This document shows positions 46,270 through 56,828 of a stretch of 64,000 nucleotides of DNA, piece after piece. Under the pieces are notes generated by a model. It saw nothing but the letters and a program-made list of their open reading frames with translations, had not been told where the DNA came from and did no database searches. Source of the DNA: Symbiodinium natans (taxonomy: Eukaryota > Sar > Dinophyceae > Suessiales > Symbiodiniaceae); assembly GCA_905221605.1 (NCBI GenBank), contig CAJNDS010002777.1:217451-281450 (forward strand), read 5' to 3'. How positions within the stretch are numbered: the stretch's first letter is position 1; every line of letters begins with the position of its first letter. Made by a program: the position numbers and the translations under genes.

Positions 46270-46960
46270 ACTTGGCACCGGAAGCATGTACGATCCTACA
46301 ATATAGACATATATAAAAGATGAGGATAGAACACAACATGACAAGTCGTTTTTTCTTGAATCACATATGAATGTGTATACAAGTATCTTTACCATATACA
46401 TAAAATGTATAGAGTATGTATATATAAATATAAATAGACCTTTAAACCTAAATATAGCGATAAAAATGACTATAATTATCAATCACTGTATTATATATAT
46501 ATATATATACATATATTCGCATATATACACGCATATATACATGTATATATATAAGGAGGCCTCCTACAGCCGAACCCGAGCACCGTAAAGCCGATGCCAG
46601 ATATTTTAAACTTCTTGGGTGCGATGCAGGCCAGGAAAGGGTTCGGGGCTTAACAGGGTTTTAGGGTTTAGGGTTTAGGGTTTAGGGTGACCCCAAAACC
46701 CTTCATGCAAAGGTGTCTCAAAATTTCAGGGTTTTTCTTAGCCGAATAGATGCTATAGGGTTCAGGGTTCAGGAGGCTTACTTGGCTTGTCATGGGGGAC
46801 AGTCGAGTCTGTACATATATTTTTATATATGTTTCTATATATGTACATATATATATATATACATATATGTCGATCTATGTATAAATGTATGTATACATAA
46901 ATATAAGTATAAGTATATATGTAGATATACGTGTGTGTGCTTGCCCGGCTATCTCTTGTA
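46270..46960. repeat. AT-rich blocks with TATA/ATAC microsatellites
   Basis: 46290-46555 and 46810-46935 are TATATA-type simple repeats. Apparent open frames here (poly Tyr-Ile-Tyr) are repeat artefacts. Confidence 0.85.
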
Positions 46961-47005
46961 AGGTTGCGAGGCTTCAGGGCCAAGCGAGAGCTCGATTTCC
47001 TCGAG

Positions 47006-47046
47006 TCTTCAACTTTGCCCTCCTGGATTCGGACACGGACGGGTTT
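47006..47046 (+). CDS. Exon-like island with EF-hand-type loop
   Basis: After TCGAG, TTC AAC TTT GCC CTC CTG GAT TCG GAC ACG GAC GGG reads FNFALLDSDTDG, followed by Phe. D-x-D-x-D-G is the start of a calcium-binding EF-hand loop, and the preceding hydrophobic F..LLD fits. The rest of the loop would be in another exon. 15 bases are repeated at about 47111 after a TTTAGGG tract. Confidence 0.4.
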
Positions 47047-47695
47047 AAGATTTAGGGTTTAGGGTTTGGGGGTTTAGGGTTTAGGGTTTAGGGTTTAGGG
47101 TTTTGCGTTCATGGATTCGGACACAGTCCAAGCCTTCTTCGCGGCAGAAGGCTCAAGGAGCCCCCAACTTTACCCGTATAAACAGAAACAGCCAAGTAAG
47201 TCCCCTATTCCCTTAGCTAAACCCCAACGCCCCTAAACACAAACCCTAAACCCTAAACTCTAAACCCTAGATCCTAAAGCCTAAACCCTGAATTCTGAAC
47301 CCTAACCTGCCTACCCACCCTAAGCCCGAAGCCCTAACCTGCCTAAGCTCCCTGAACCAAGACCCCAACCCTCCGCTTCCATGATCCCGGTAAACCCTAA
47401 ACCCGAAGCCCTCAACCCTGAGCCCTCAACCCTGAGCCCTAAACTCAGGCTGACTTCCAGCGCCCGAAAGCAAGGGGGGCAAGTGGGCTTACCGTTTTTG
47501 TTCGCTCCGCGGCGTCTCACTTGGTCAACACCGGCCATTGAGAAAAGAAGCCTAACTCCTTTTTTTCAGGGTGTAGTCGCGCTTCATGTAGTGGTATGCT
47601 TTGGCGAATGGACCTAGCGACTTCGATTTCGTGGTCGATCGAGCATCCCTGGTACAGGGCGTACGTGTAGTCTTACGAAACCCTACATCGTCCGT

Positions 47696-47800
47696 TGCCC
47701 TTGTTTATGGGGATCCGAGGTGTGGGCCCTTATGATGTATAGTATATGCAAGGGTTCTAACAAGGGACCCAAGTTAAGGGCCCATAATTGGAAGCCGAGA
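47696..47800. mobile_element. Family E copy, diverged
   Basis: GAGGTGTGGGCCCTTATGAT ... TAACAAGGGACCCAAGTTAAGGGCCC. Confidence 0.5.
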
Positions 47801-48315
47801 CTTAAACAAGCTGTTAATCTACCCGATGCCCCAAACTACCCGCAGACCCACGCCGTGAACTCTAGGCCCAAGAGCCACACCCTAAGCCCTAAGCCCTAAA
47901 CCCCAAACCCTAAACCCTAAGCCCTAAACCCTAAACCCTAAACCCTGGATTCTGAGGGGAAAGTTTGTGAAGCCCTGGGCCCAACTGTTCTGACTCCAAA
48001 CCCCAGGATGCAAGGGCTTAGGGCTTTTGGAGGCTTTAGCGGCTTTAGGGCTTTCAGGGCCTTATAAACCTTTATAGGGGGTTTATAAGACCTGACCTGA
48101 GGGCTTGGGGGGGGGGGTTACGGCTTAACTTTGGGGTTCTATAGGGTTTGTTTTAGGGGTAGTGTTTGTGGGGTCTATGGGTTTGTAGGGGTTGTAGGGC
48201 TTGTAGGGTTTGTCGGGCGTATGGGGTTCAGGGTGTATGGGGTTTTACAGGTTTCTTGGGTTTAAAGTGTCTGGAGGGCTTCTACGCGTTTTGAGGTTTA
48301 GGGTAGGGTTCAGGG

Positions 48316-48443
48316 TCTAGAGGAGAATACGGGAGCCTTGAGACTTACCAGTATGATCCTGCAAGCTTGCCCGGGAGACGCTTTACGACAATCGATCCAA
48401 AGGCACGCAGCCGTTGGCCCTCCCAGCATGCAGGATGGTGTGG
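48316..48443 (+). CDS. Open island EYGSLETYQYDPASLPGRRF...
   Basis: About 42 codons open (continuing TTIDPKARSRWPSQHAGW). Low repeat content. Not recognised. Confidence 0.28.
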
Positions 48444-48567
48444 GGGCCCTTTTTGGTTTGGAGGGTTTTAGGGTTCAGGGTTCAGGGTCTAGGATTTATA
48501 CATTGGGATAACCGCAAACCCGAAACCCCACCCTACACCCTAGACCCGAAACCTTAAACCCCGCAAG

Positions 48568-48698
48568 AACGCTTAGAGGGTTGTGGAAGATTTCTTTCGT
48601 GGTCTACAGAGGCACGGTTGCATATGAGGGATGAGACTGGATGCTCCAGCAACGCCCAACCCTTCAAACCCCAAGCTATTCTACTGGTTTTAGAGTTT
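48568..48698 (+). CDS. Open island RLEGCGRFLSWSTEARLHMR
   Basis: About 44 codons open between degenerate repeat tracts. No motif recognised, weak third-position bias. Confidence 0.22.
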
Positions 48699-49324
48699 AG
48701 GGTTTAGGGCTTAGGGTTTAGGGTTTAGGGTTTAGGGTTTAGGGTTAGGGTTTAGGGTTTAGGGTTTAGGAGTCGTTACTAGCCCCTTCCATGGCTTCCC
48801 TGCCGCCAACCGAGCCGGTTGCAGGCCGCCGGGGCTTTCAACTCTGCCTTGTTCTTGGGGTTCAGGGTTTAAGGTTTAGGGTTCAGGGTTTAAGGTTTAG
48901 GGTTTAGGGTTTAGGGTTTAGGGTTTCGGGTTTAACTCTGCGTCCGAGCCCCCCAAGACTCGTGAACCATAAACAAACACCTTCATGGAGCCAGAGTTCA
49001 TATGATCAGATGTAAACATGCAAATACATACGTACTTAGATATACAAGTATCAACATAGAGACACACCTTTATGTACTTTCCCCAGCACTCAACCCTAGA
49101 GCCATATGCCCCTAAACCCCCTAAAGACCCCTTCTGGCTCAGCTGCGCCGCCCCTGCGGGCGTGCGCCGCGGCGCCCGCGCAGCCTCTGGCAGGCCACAT
49201 CCGGCTTGGGGCGAGTCCGGGGGTTTAGGGTTTAGGGTTTAGGGTTTAGGGTTTGGGGTTTGGGGTTAGGGTTTTGGGCCTAGGGTTTAGGGTTTAGGGT
49301 TGCCCCCCAAACCCCCTGGCTCTA

Positions 49325-49400
49325 GTAGGGAATGCGGGAATGAGGGCCCTATATGTACCCTTTAATGGATTCTATGGGGCCCTCATTCCCTCATTCCCTA
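49325..49400. mobile_element. Family D palindromic element
   Basis: TAGGGAATGCGGGAATGAGGGCCC and its inverse GGGCCCTCATTCCCTCATTCCCTA. The flank TCAAGAACCAGCCAGAA matches the flank of the other copy, so the element is longer on the right. Confidence 0.85.
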
Positions 49401-50009
49401 TCAAGAACCAGCCAGAAAAAACAATGACTAGAAAGTCAGAAGAAGCATCCTTGTATAGTTTTCAGGTATATCCCGAAACCCTGAACCCTAAAGCCAATAC
49501 AGCTTCAAGATACATTCCTGAAATTAGGGGGTATTGGGCACTCGGGGTCGTGAGGGTGTTGAAAAATAAGGTTTAAAACGCCCTAAACCCTAAACTCTAA
49601 ACCCTAAACCCTAAAGTCTAAACCCTAAACCCTTTGGTAAGGGTTTTTTTGAAATTGTTTACAGCGGCTGTTCGAAGCGCAGAGTAAGGAAAGGTTGTTT
49701 TGAAGGCTTGTGGAGAGTTGTTTCAATGGTTTTCTGGGGTTGTGCAGGTCTTTTTAGGGTTTAGGGTTTAGGGTTTTGGGATTCGGGTTTAGGGTTTAGG
49801 GTCAGGGCTCAAGGAGCGGCGCAAGGTGATTACAAGGGCTCGGTGAGGTCTTTTTGGAAGGGCTTCCTAGTGTCAAGTTGTCTTTCTAGGACTGCTCAGC
49901 TTTAAGGGTTCAGCTTCTCGGCTTAACCCTAAACCCTCAAACCCTAAACCCTAAACGCTAAACCCTAATCTTTCTTTCGAGTATAGGGCTGGGTGATGGG
50001 CGGGATGCT

Positions 50010-50118
50010 CCCAAAGAGCCCAATATTGCTTAATTAAGGAATATTCCTTAAATCATATTCAGGACCCCTATATTATTTAAGGTATATTGCTTAATTAAGC
50101 AATACTGGGCTCTTTGGG
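50010..50118. mobile_element. Family G miniature element
   Basis: CCCAAAGAGCCCAATATTGC with inverse GCAATACTGGGCTCTTTGGG; inner TTAATTAAGGAATATTCC palindrome. About 109 bp. Confidence 0.9.
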
Positions 50119-50189
50119 CTGACGGGGAGCTCATGCGGCTCCGGGCTGCGCACAAGATGGGTTCGAAGGCTTTGAGGGTTTGGCGCTGA
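50118..50189 (+). CDS. Exon-like island ADGELMRLRAAHKMGSKALR
   Basis: Begins at the end of family G element copy 2 and ends at TGA. Most codons end in G/C. Unknown. Confidence 0.3.
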   Translation, partial: ADGELMRLRAAHKMGSKALRVWR

Positions 50190-50501
50190 CGTTTCTAAGA
50201 AACTCGAAGCGAAACCTCAAACCCTAGACCCTAGACCCTAAACCCTAAACCCTAAACCCTAAGCCCTAAGCCCTAAACCCTAAATGAGTGATCATCCCGG
50301 TCCTTTTAAGCAGGGGGGGAGGGGTGCAAGCCTGGCTGGTGAAGGGCCAGGCGGGAGGCCGCAACGGCTTCTTCCCGCGTTTGCTTCGCCTTGCCGAGTC
50401 GCCGCCTCCCGCCGAGTACTGCCCACACCGACCTCCCCCAAGGATGGGAGGAACTCTTCCTGGAGTGTCGTCGGGTCACGAGCAAACCCCAAGCCCTAAA
50501 C

Positions 50502-50620
50502 CTTGGGATGTTCCCGCTTGTGCCAACAGTCCTTAATCGCGATTGTAATGGGGGGGGGGGGGGGGGGGCGGGTCTATAATCCCCATTGAGGACTGTTAGT
50601 ATACAGGGGAACATCCCAAC
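50502..50620. mobile_element. Family A copy with internal G-tract
   Basis: Both termini intact (CTTGGGATGTTCCCGCTTG and ACAGGGGAACATCCCAA). The loop region has expanded to a run of about 18 G. Confidence 0.9.
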
Positions 50621-50883
50621 CCTAAACCCAAACCTCCAAAACGCCTGGAGCCCCAAACCCTAAACTGGGGTTGATTGTTGGTTGTACTTACTGAAGCAGT
50701 ATACCCAAACTCCTCAAAACCCCCAACCCCAAACCCTAAACCCTAAACCCCAAACCCTAAACCCTAAACCTAAACCCCAAACCCCAAGCCCCAAACCCCA
50801 AACCCCAAACCCCAAACTCCAAACCCCAAACCCCAAACCCTAACCCTAAACCCCGCAAAAACCCCTGGAGCCCTTCCCGGCAG

Positions 50884-50930
50884 GCATCGAACCGCGATCT
50901 ACCGAAGCCCCGTCTCTCGAAGACTGGGTG
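50884..50930 (+). CDS. Exon-like island IEPRSTEAPSLEDWV
   Basis: CCGGCAG|GCATCG to GGGTG|GCCGAG, 47 nt, C-array left, long G-array right. Same border rules as the PDE. Unknown product. Confidence 0.42.
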
Positions 50931-51762
50931 GCCGAGCCTCCCTCAAGCGGCCCGGCAAGGGTTTAGGGTTTAGGGTTTAGGGTTTAGGGTTTAGGGTTTA
51001 GGGTTTAGGGTTTAGGGTTTAGGGTTTAGTATTTAGGGTTTAGGGTTTAGGGTTTAGGGTTTAGGGTTTAGGCTCTACTTGTAGGGTTTAGCGGTCTGGG
51101 GGTTTAGGGGGTTCAGGGTTTAGGGCTCAGGGTTTCGTTCGTTTTGGGTTGAAGGTTTGAAGGCGTATGAAGGGGGTTGAAAGGCCTTAGGGCCGTGCAG
51201 GGTTGCAAAATAAGGGGCTTCAAGGCGTGAACGCTCCCCTAAACTCAAAGTCCAAACCCTTAAATACCTAAACCCTAAACCCTAAACCCTAAACCCTAAA
51301 CCCAAAGTCCAAACCCTTAAATACCTAAACCCTAAATTCTAAACGCCCTAAATTCTAAGCCCCAAGCCGCTGGGAAAGCCGGGGCTTGAGGTTGTGCAGC
51401 TCTTTACGGTTAGGGGCGCTTTGGGGTCTTGGTTTCCCCCCAACCTTATCCCCCCAAAAAGGGTACCCCTAAGAAAGGGTTCAGGGTTTCAAGGGGTTCA
51501 GGCCTTCATTTTTTCAGGCTTAGGGTTTATTTAGGATTTAGGGTTTAGGGTTTAGGGTTCAGTACCAAGAACAAACCCGTGGATCTACACTGCGGTTAAG
51601 GACTCCTAGCGGGTGCAAAAGAACGAAACCCTGAACCATAAATAATCAATCCGCGTGCTTTAGGGTTTAGGGTTTGGTTTGGGGTTTAGGGTTTAGGGTT
51701 TGGGGGTTTAGGGGTTTAGGGTTTCGGCTTTGGGGTTTAGGGTTTGGAGCTTGGGGTTTTGC

Positions 51763-51900
51763 GCCAGCAACGCAAAGAAGTTGGTGCAGATGCATCTCTT
51801 CCTCTCCTTTTTTTTGCCTTTCTTTGCCTTCACAGTGTTCTTTGTCTCAGTTGCAGGCGCAATTGGGGATCTACCCGAAGCCCTCAAACTTGAACCCTAA
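51763..51900 (+). CDS. Open frame with a membrane-segment-like stretch
   Basis: ASNAKKLVQMHLFLSFFLPF then FAFTVFFVSVAGAIGDLPEA to TAA: a basic amphipathic start and about 20 hydrophobic residues. The hydrophobic part is encoded by a T-rich run that could equally be a splice pyrimidine tract (TTGCCTTCACAG, CAGTTGCAG). Confidence 0.25.
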   Translation, partial: ASNAKKLVQMHLFLSFFLPFFAFTVFFVSVAGAIGDLPEALKLEP

Positions 51901-52075
51901 ACCCTGAACTCTGAACCCTGAACCCTAAAACCCTAAACCCTGAACCCTAAGCCTCAAACCCTAAACCTTAAACCCTAAACCTTAAACCCTAAACCCTAAA
52001 CCCTAAACCCTAAACCCTAAACCCTAAACCCTAAACCCTGAACCTTCATTTCTCTCCTCTTCTCCTCCCCTGCAG

Positions 52076-52102
52076 CCCAACGCCTGAGCACTCTTCTCCA
52101 AG
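52076..52102 (+). CDS. Exon-like island QRLSTLLQ after strong pyrimidine tract
   Basis: TCTCCTCTTCTCCTCCCCTGCAG precedes a 27-nt frame ending CTCCAAG|GCATCC. C-array left, G-array right. Unknown product. Confidence 0.42.
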
Positions 52103-52921
52103 GCATCCTCTCGGACAACAGCGCCGGCCTTAGAGGACAATCGGCCTCAAAAAGCAGGCATGGTTAGTTACTGTAAGGTTTAGGGTTTAGGGTTTAGGGT
52201 TTAGGGTTTAGGGTTTAGGGTTCAGGGTTTAGGGTTTAGGGTTCAGGGTTTAGGGTTTCCCGAACCCAAACGGGGCACTAAGCCACTAAGCTCAGGAAAG
52301 GCCCTAAACTTTTCAGAAATACGGGACTTAATTAAGATTTGGGGCCTACACGGCTTGAGATCCCAAAAGTTGCTTTTTGGACTAGTCGGGGGCATCTTAA
52401 CGGGTAGGCGGGTCTCGGCAAACCCTAAACCCTCACCCGCCGAGGCACGCTAAGGACCCTGCTGAATCCAGACACAGCAGAACCCTAAACCCCAAACCCT
52501 AAACCGCGAGTCTCAGCAACGAAGTCCGAATCCGAAGCCCTCAAGCCCTCGATGCTTTCGCGACCCTCAACCCTGAAATCCTAAACCCTAAACCCTAAAA
52601 CCCTAAGCCTTCTCAAGCCCCAAACCCTTGGAACCCTCATGTCCATACGGCCATACGGTCACCCTAAACCCTAAACCCTAAACCCTAAACCCCCAACCCC
52701 AAACCCTGAACCCTAAACCCTAAGAACTACGCAAGCCCGTAAGGGAGGTTGGCCCTTGCCTCACCCCCTCCGAACCATGGGGCTGGACGTTTAAGGGTTT
52801 ACCGGTCTGGGGGTTTAGGGTTTAGGGTTTAAGGTTTAAGGTTTAGGGTTTAGGGTTTAGGGTTTAGGGTTTAGGGTTAGCGGTCGTTTAGGGTTCACCC
52901 TGACAACCCTAAGAATCCTCT

Positions 52922-53024
52922 ATGCGAGGCACGGACCTGGCGCGCTTCAAGGCCGCCAGAGCCCTGAGCCAGTGCTGGGCGGCTGAGGGCTGCGAGTGCT
53001 TGGAACAAGTACCCAAAGAGCCCG
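52922..53024 (+). CDS. Exon-like island MRGTDLARFKAARALSQCWA
   Basis: 26 of 35 codons end in G/C, continuing AEGCECLEQVPKEPD into the left end of family G element copy 1. The element therefore inserted within or beside a coding-like block. Unknown product. Confidence 0.42.
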
Positions 53025-53175
53025 ATACCCCTGAATTAAGGAATATGCCCTTAATTAAGGAATATGCCCTTCTTAATTAAGGAATATGCCCTTAACTGTA
53101 GAATATGCCTTAAATCACAGTAAGGATCCCTATGTGCGTTAAGGCATGTTCCTGAACAAAAAGGGTTATTGGGCT
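53012..53175. mobile_element. Family G copy with internal triplication
   Basis: CCCAAAGAGCCCGATA left, GGGTTATTGGGCTC right; TTAATTAAGGAATATGCCC is repeated three times in the left arm. Confidence 0.88.
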
Positions 53176-53268
53176 CGTTTTGAGGCCCCTCCTGCGTACG
53201 CTAGGCTGGGTTCTCCAGCAACCGCTAGGAGAGAAACAAAGGTATTCTCAGTTTGTGAGACAGCTTAA
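53173..53268 (+). CDS. Open island ARFEAPPAYARLGSPATARR
   Basis: Begins at the right end of family G element copy 1 and ends at TAA. Could be the other side of the block interrupted by that element. Not recognised. Confidence 0.25.
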   Translation, partial: ARFEAPPAYARLGSPATARRETKVFSVCETA

Positions 53269-53540
53269 CACCCCAAACCTAAGACCCTAAGCCTGAAAAA
53301 AGACGAACGAGCGTACTTCCGGGGACACGGTACCTTGAATGCTACTCTGTGCAACCCATTCATTCATTACCTTCTCAAGCCGCCCTCGACTAGAGTTTTG
53401 GGGCGCAAGGCAACCCCTAAAACCCTAAACCCCTAAACCCCTAAGCCCTCCAATCCAGAACCCTAAAGCCCTAAACCATCGAATCCTGAAACCCTAAATC
53501 CCTGAACCCTAAAGCTCGAAAACCCTACATCTATAGAGGC

Positions 53541-53672
53541 TTGAAGGAGTTCACGGTGGTGGTCGGTGCAGAAAGCTGAGAAGACAGTGTCTTCGAGTTT
53601 CGAGCCATCGCTGCCAGGGCCCAGACCCCGAAGTTCCTCCCAAAGCCCGAAAAGTTGAAGGCTTATGGTTGA
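53541..53672 (+). CDS. Two coding-like segments separated by an in-frame TGA
   Basis: LKEFTVVVGAES, then TGA (53577), then EDSVFEFRAIAARAQTPKFL in the same frame. GAAGACAG|TGTC or a nearby AG may be a splice acceptor. G/C third positions are strong in both halves. Not recognised. Confidence 0.35.
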
Positions 53673-53799
53673 GGGTTTGGAGGTTTAGAGGTTTAGGGCT
53701 TAGGGTTTTCGGGTCATAGGCTTTAGACCCTAAAGCCTAAACCCTAACCCCTAAACCCTAAACCCTAAACCCTAACCCTAAACCCTAAACCCTAAGCCG

Positions 53800-53931
53800 G
53801 TGCTCTGGGTCTTCGAAGACCCTCTACAATCCCGAAGCCTCGAAGAATCCCAGGCGGTTGCCCAGAACCAGCGACTTCTAGCCGGAGCTTGTGAGGCCAG
53901 GTTTCGCACCTACAACCATAAGTGGGTTTAG
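53800..53931 (+). CDS. Open island VLWVFEDPLQSRSLEESQAV
   Basis: 43 codons to TAG, continuing AQNQRLLAGACEARFRTYNH. C-array left, G-array right. Helical, glutamine-rich; not recognised. Confidence 0.35.
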   Translation: MLWVFEDPLQSRSLEESQAVAQNQRLLAGACEARFRTYNHKWV

Positions 53932-54096
53932 AGTTTAGGGGGGTTTAGGGTTTAGGGTTTAGGGTTTAGGGTTTAGGGTTGTTTAGGGTTTAGGGATGAG
54001 GGTTTAGAACCCCCAATCGCTGTTTTTGTTGGGGGAAGTTGCCGAAGAATCCTATAAAGGGCTTTGTCATTCAGATTAGAGCCTGCAAACAAAGTA

Positions 54097-54265
54097 GTAT
54101 AGGGGTCGACATAATTACTAATGGCATTCCCTAACGGCCACTTTATAAATCTACTACAAGAACCCCTAAAACCCGTTCTGAGTATTTAGGCCCCTATAGT
54201 GGCCCTAAACCCTAAAACCTGAACCCTAAACCCTAAACCCTGTTCCAATTATTGAGGCCCCTGTC
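54097..54265. mobile_element. Family C copy split by telomere-type tract
   Basis: TATAGGGGTCGACATAATTAC left end; right end TTCTGAGTATTTAGGCCCCT is followed by CCCTAAA units and then a second version TTCCAATTATTGAGGCCCCT. Confidence 0.78.
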
Positions 54266-55221
54266 TTCGGTGTCGGGTTCTTAGGGTACGTCGTCCCCCT
54301 AACCGGAGTCTCCTCACCCTGGTTCGATGGCTCGTGGATTTGGGTTTGGGGTTTAGGGTTGAGGGTTGAGGGTTTAGGGTTTAGGGATCGGGCACCCTAA
54401 AACCCTAAACCCTAAATCGCAAACCCTAAATTCTGAACCCTACATCCTAAACCCTAAATCCTAAACCCCTAAATCCGAATCCCTAAAAGCTAGGCCCTGA
54501 ATCCTAAGCTGAGAACTGGGGCTTGAAAGGGTTTAGGGTTTAGGGTTAGGGCTGCTATATCCGAGGTTGCGCGCCTCCATTCGACTAGTCGCCTTGAGCG
54601 GCCTTGTAGGGGCTCTAAACCCTAAGCCCTTAGCCCTAAACCCTAAACTCTAAACCCTAAACCCTAAACCCCAATGACAGATTAGCTTAGACTCCGAGTT
54701 ACTTGGCTTCTTGGGTCCGTGAGGTATGAAGGTCCTCGGGGGGTTTAAGGCCTGATCCTTGAACACTAAGCACTTCATCGAAAGCCCCCCCCCCCCCCCG
54801 CTTTCCAAGCCTCTGATGATAACTAGACAATCAGCCTCATGAACCTTCAAGTACCACTCCCACCAAACCCATAGGAAAGTCTTTGATCAGCAAGGAATCT
54901 TGGGTTGAAGGTTTTGTGGGGATTCATGTTTTCGGATTTTTCCCATCTTGGGCTCATCAAGATCTTATATACTGAGGAATGTTTTCTGAGGTTTATGGCC
55001 AGCCTAGCGCCCAAGCCCTGAACCCCAAACCCCTAAACCCCTAAAACCTAAGCTCCAAAGCGCGAAAACCCGAACCAGTAAGGTTTTCGGGAAGCTTCGC
55101 CTCAAGTGCCCGTTTGCGTGAGCCCTCCTGAACACCAATCGGTTCAGGGCTTAAGGATGGTTCAGGTCAAGGGCTGATAGGGGTTACAATGATGAGTTTT
55201 TTTGGGGGGGGGTTAAAACCA

Positions 55222-55308
55222 AGAGGCTAAGCATGATTCCTCAGCAATACCGGGGAAAAGGATTCTTACAGTTCTTCTGAACTGGCGAGCCTGTGTCACA
55301 CAACGCAG
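55222..55308 (+). CDS. Exon-like island with GT donor
   Basis: AKHDSSAIPGKRILTVLLNW then RACVTQR ends at CGCAG|GTAAGG, a textbook GT donor, rare in this window. The minus strand is also open across the region. Unknown. Confidence 0.3.
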
Positions 55309-55734
55309 GTAAGGATTGAAAAGGGCCTACTACAGTGCAGTTTCACTCTGTGAGTTTTGCTGAGTGCTTTCATTATGTGTGCGGGTGTCTTAGTGTGTTC
55401 CGTCTCAGCGTTGTCGTGTTTCTTCGTTGAAGCCTTTTCTTCGCAGCAGCTTTGATCCGCGCAGCACACTACCTTAAACCCTATAGACCCCAAAGCCTAA
55501 ACCCCAAACCCTATAACCCTTTTAACCCTATAACCCTGCAACACTAAACCCTATATCCCTATAACCCTAAAACCCTAAACCCTAAACCCTAAACCCTAAA
55601 CCCTAAACCCTACTGAAGAGCTCCGGTGTGCGAGGCGGGAGCGCCCTCAGAGCCGGCCGCCGCCGGCAGAGGGTCAAGCCGAGGTTCGGTGTCTGCCCAG
55701 ACCAGAAACTCTAAGATAAACCTAGGGTTTAGGT

Positions 55735-55853
55735 TTAGGGTTTATAGGGTTTATAGGGTTTATAGGGTTTATAGGGTTTATAGGGTTTAGGGTTTAGGGT
55801 TTAGGGTTAGGGTTTAGGGTTTAGGGTTTAGGGTTTAGGGTTTAGGGTTTAGG
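55735..55853 (+). repeat. TTTATAGGG nonamers followed by TTTAGGG
   Basis: Five TTTATAGGG units then standard units. Confidence 0.92.
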
Positions 55854-55949
55854 GCTACGTGCCAACCATATATATATATCAGCCTGGGGCTCAGGGTTCA
55901 GGGTTTAGAGTTTAGGGCTTAGGCTTCGGGTTTAGGAAAGCTAAACCTT

Positions 55950-56089
55950 ACTTGGAGGTTCAGGGTACTTACGAACCAGTTCTAACTGTACTTACAAACC
56001 ACTTATAAGGTTCTCATGTGCCCTAATATGGTTATGATTGGGTAATAGGGACAGCTAGGATTTGATTAGTAAGTACCCTGAACCTCCAT
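55950..56089. mobile_element. Family B copy, full length
   Basis: ACTTGGAGGTTCAGGGTACTT at left and AAGTACCCTGAACCTCCAT at right, about 140 bp. Confidence 0.88.
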
Positions 56090-56099
56090 CAGCAAGGCT

Positions 56100-56380
56100 T
56101 CAGGGATGAGAAGGAGGCTGAAACGCATATTTCTTCAAATAGGCTTAATTAGGCTGAGGCTAGAGAAGAGTATGTCCAGGATTGATATGCGGATAGCTTC
56201 TAGTCTATGATAGTAGAATGGTCTTAAGGTTTCGGGTTCAGGGTTTAGGTTCAGGGTTAGTCAGAATGGCATTTTGGGGTGCGTAGTCTAGGCCGTGAAG
56301 AATCTGACGATGTACATAGGACATATTTTGAAGGTCATTTAGGTGCCTGCATTTAGGAGTTTCAGGCTCTCACAAGGTTT
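56100..56380. other. Unique stretch, no gene seen
   Basis: About 280 bp of unique sequence with several stops in every frame and only short TTTAGGG traces. Confidence 0.5.
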
Positions 56381-56828
56381 AGGGTTTAAACCCTAAGCCC
56401 GAACCTTAATGATGCAGGACTTGGTCGGTTCAGGTTAAGGCTTGGGGGGGGGGGGGGGGGGGGGGGAAAGCGAGGATCCTGTCGATGGCTCTACCCTCTT
56501 GTCCCGGAACAAGTTCTATGAAAGCCTAGTTACCCTCTAGACCTGCCCAATGCCCTAAGCCATTTCTCCGCCCGACGCCCTCAATTTGGAATTTTCCTGC
56601 AATCCTTGTTCTGATTTTATTTAGGGCCTCTTCCCTAAGCCCTAAACCCTGAATCCCCCAACGCCCCCTCAAACCCTAAACCCTAATCCCTGATACCTGA
56701 TCCCTGAACCTAACCACTTTGAGCCTATAAACCCCAACTACCTTAAGCACCAAAAACCCCAAATCAGCCCTCGAAGACTCCAACACCTAGCTTCCTGCAG
56801 AGGTGCCAGTCCCAGCTCGCGGAACCGG

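Noticed and set aside
46216-46983. Tyr/Ile-rich open frames on both strands
   Set aside because: Produced by TATATA/ATACAT microsatellites.
50288-50536. A single gene at 50.29-50.5 kb
   Set aside because: All three plus frames and minus frames are open in this GC-rich block; bias shifts between frames (RNGFFPRLLRLAESPPPAEY, then TDLPQGWEELFLECRRVTSK), so at most two exon-like pieces, not one ORF.
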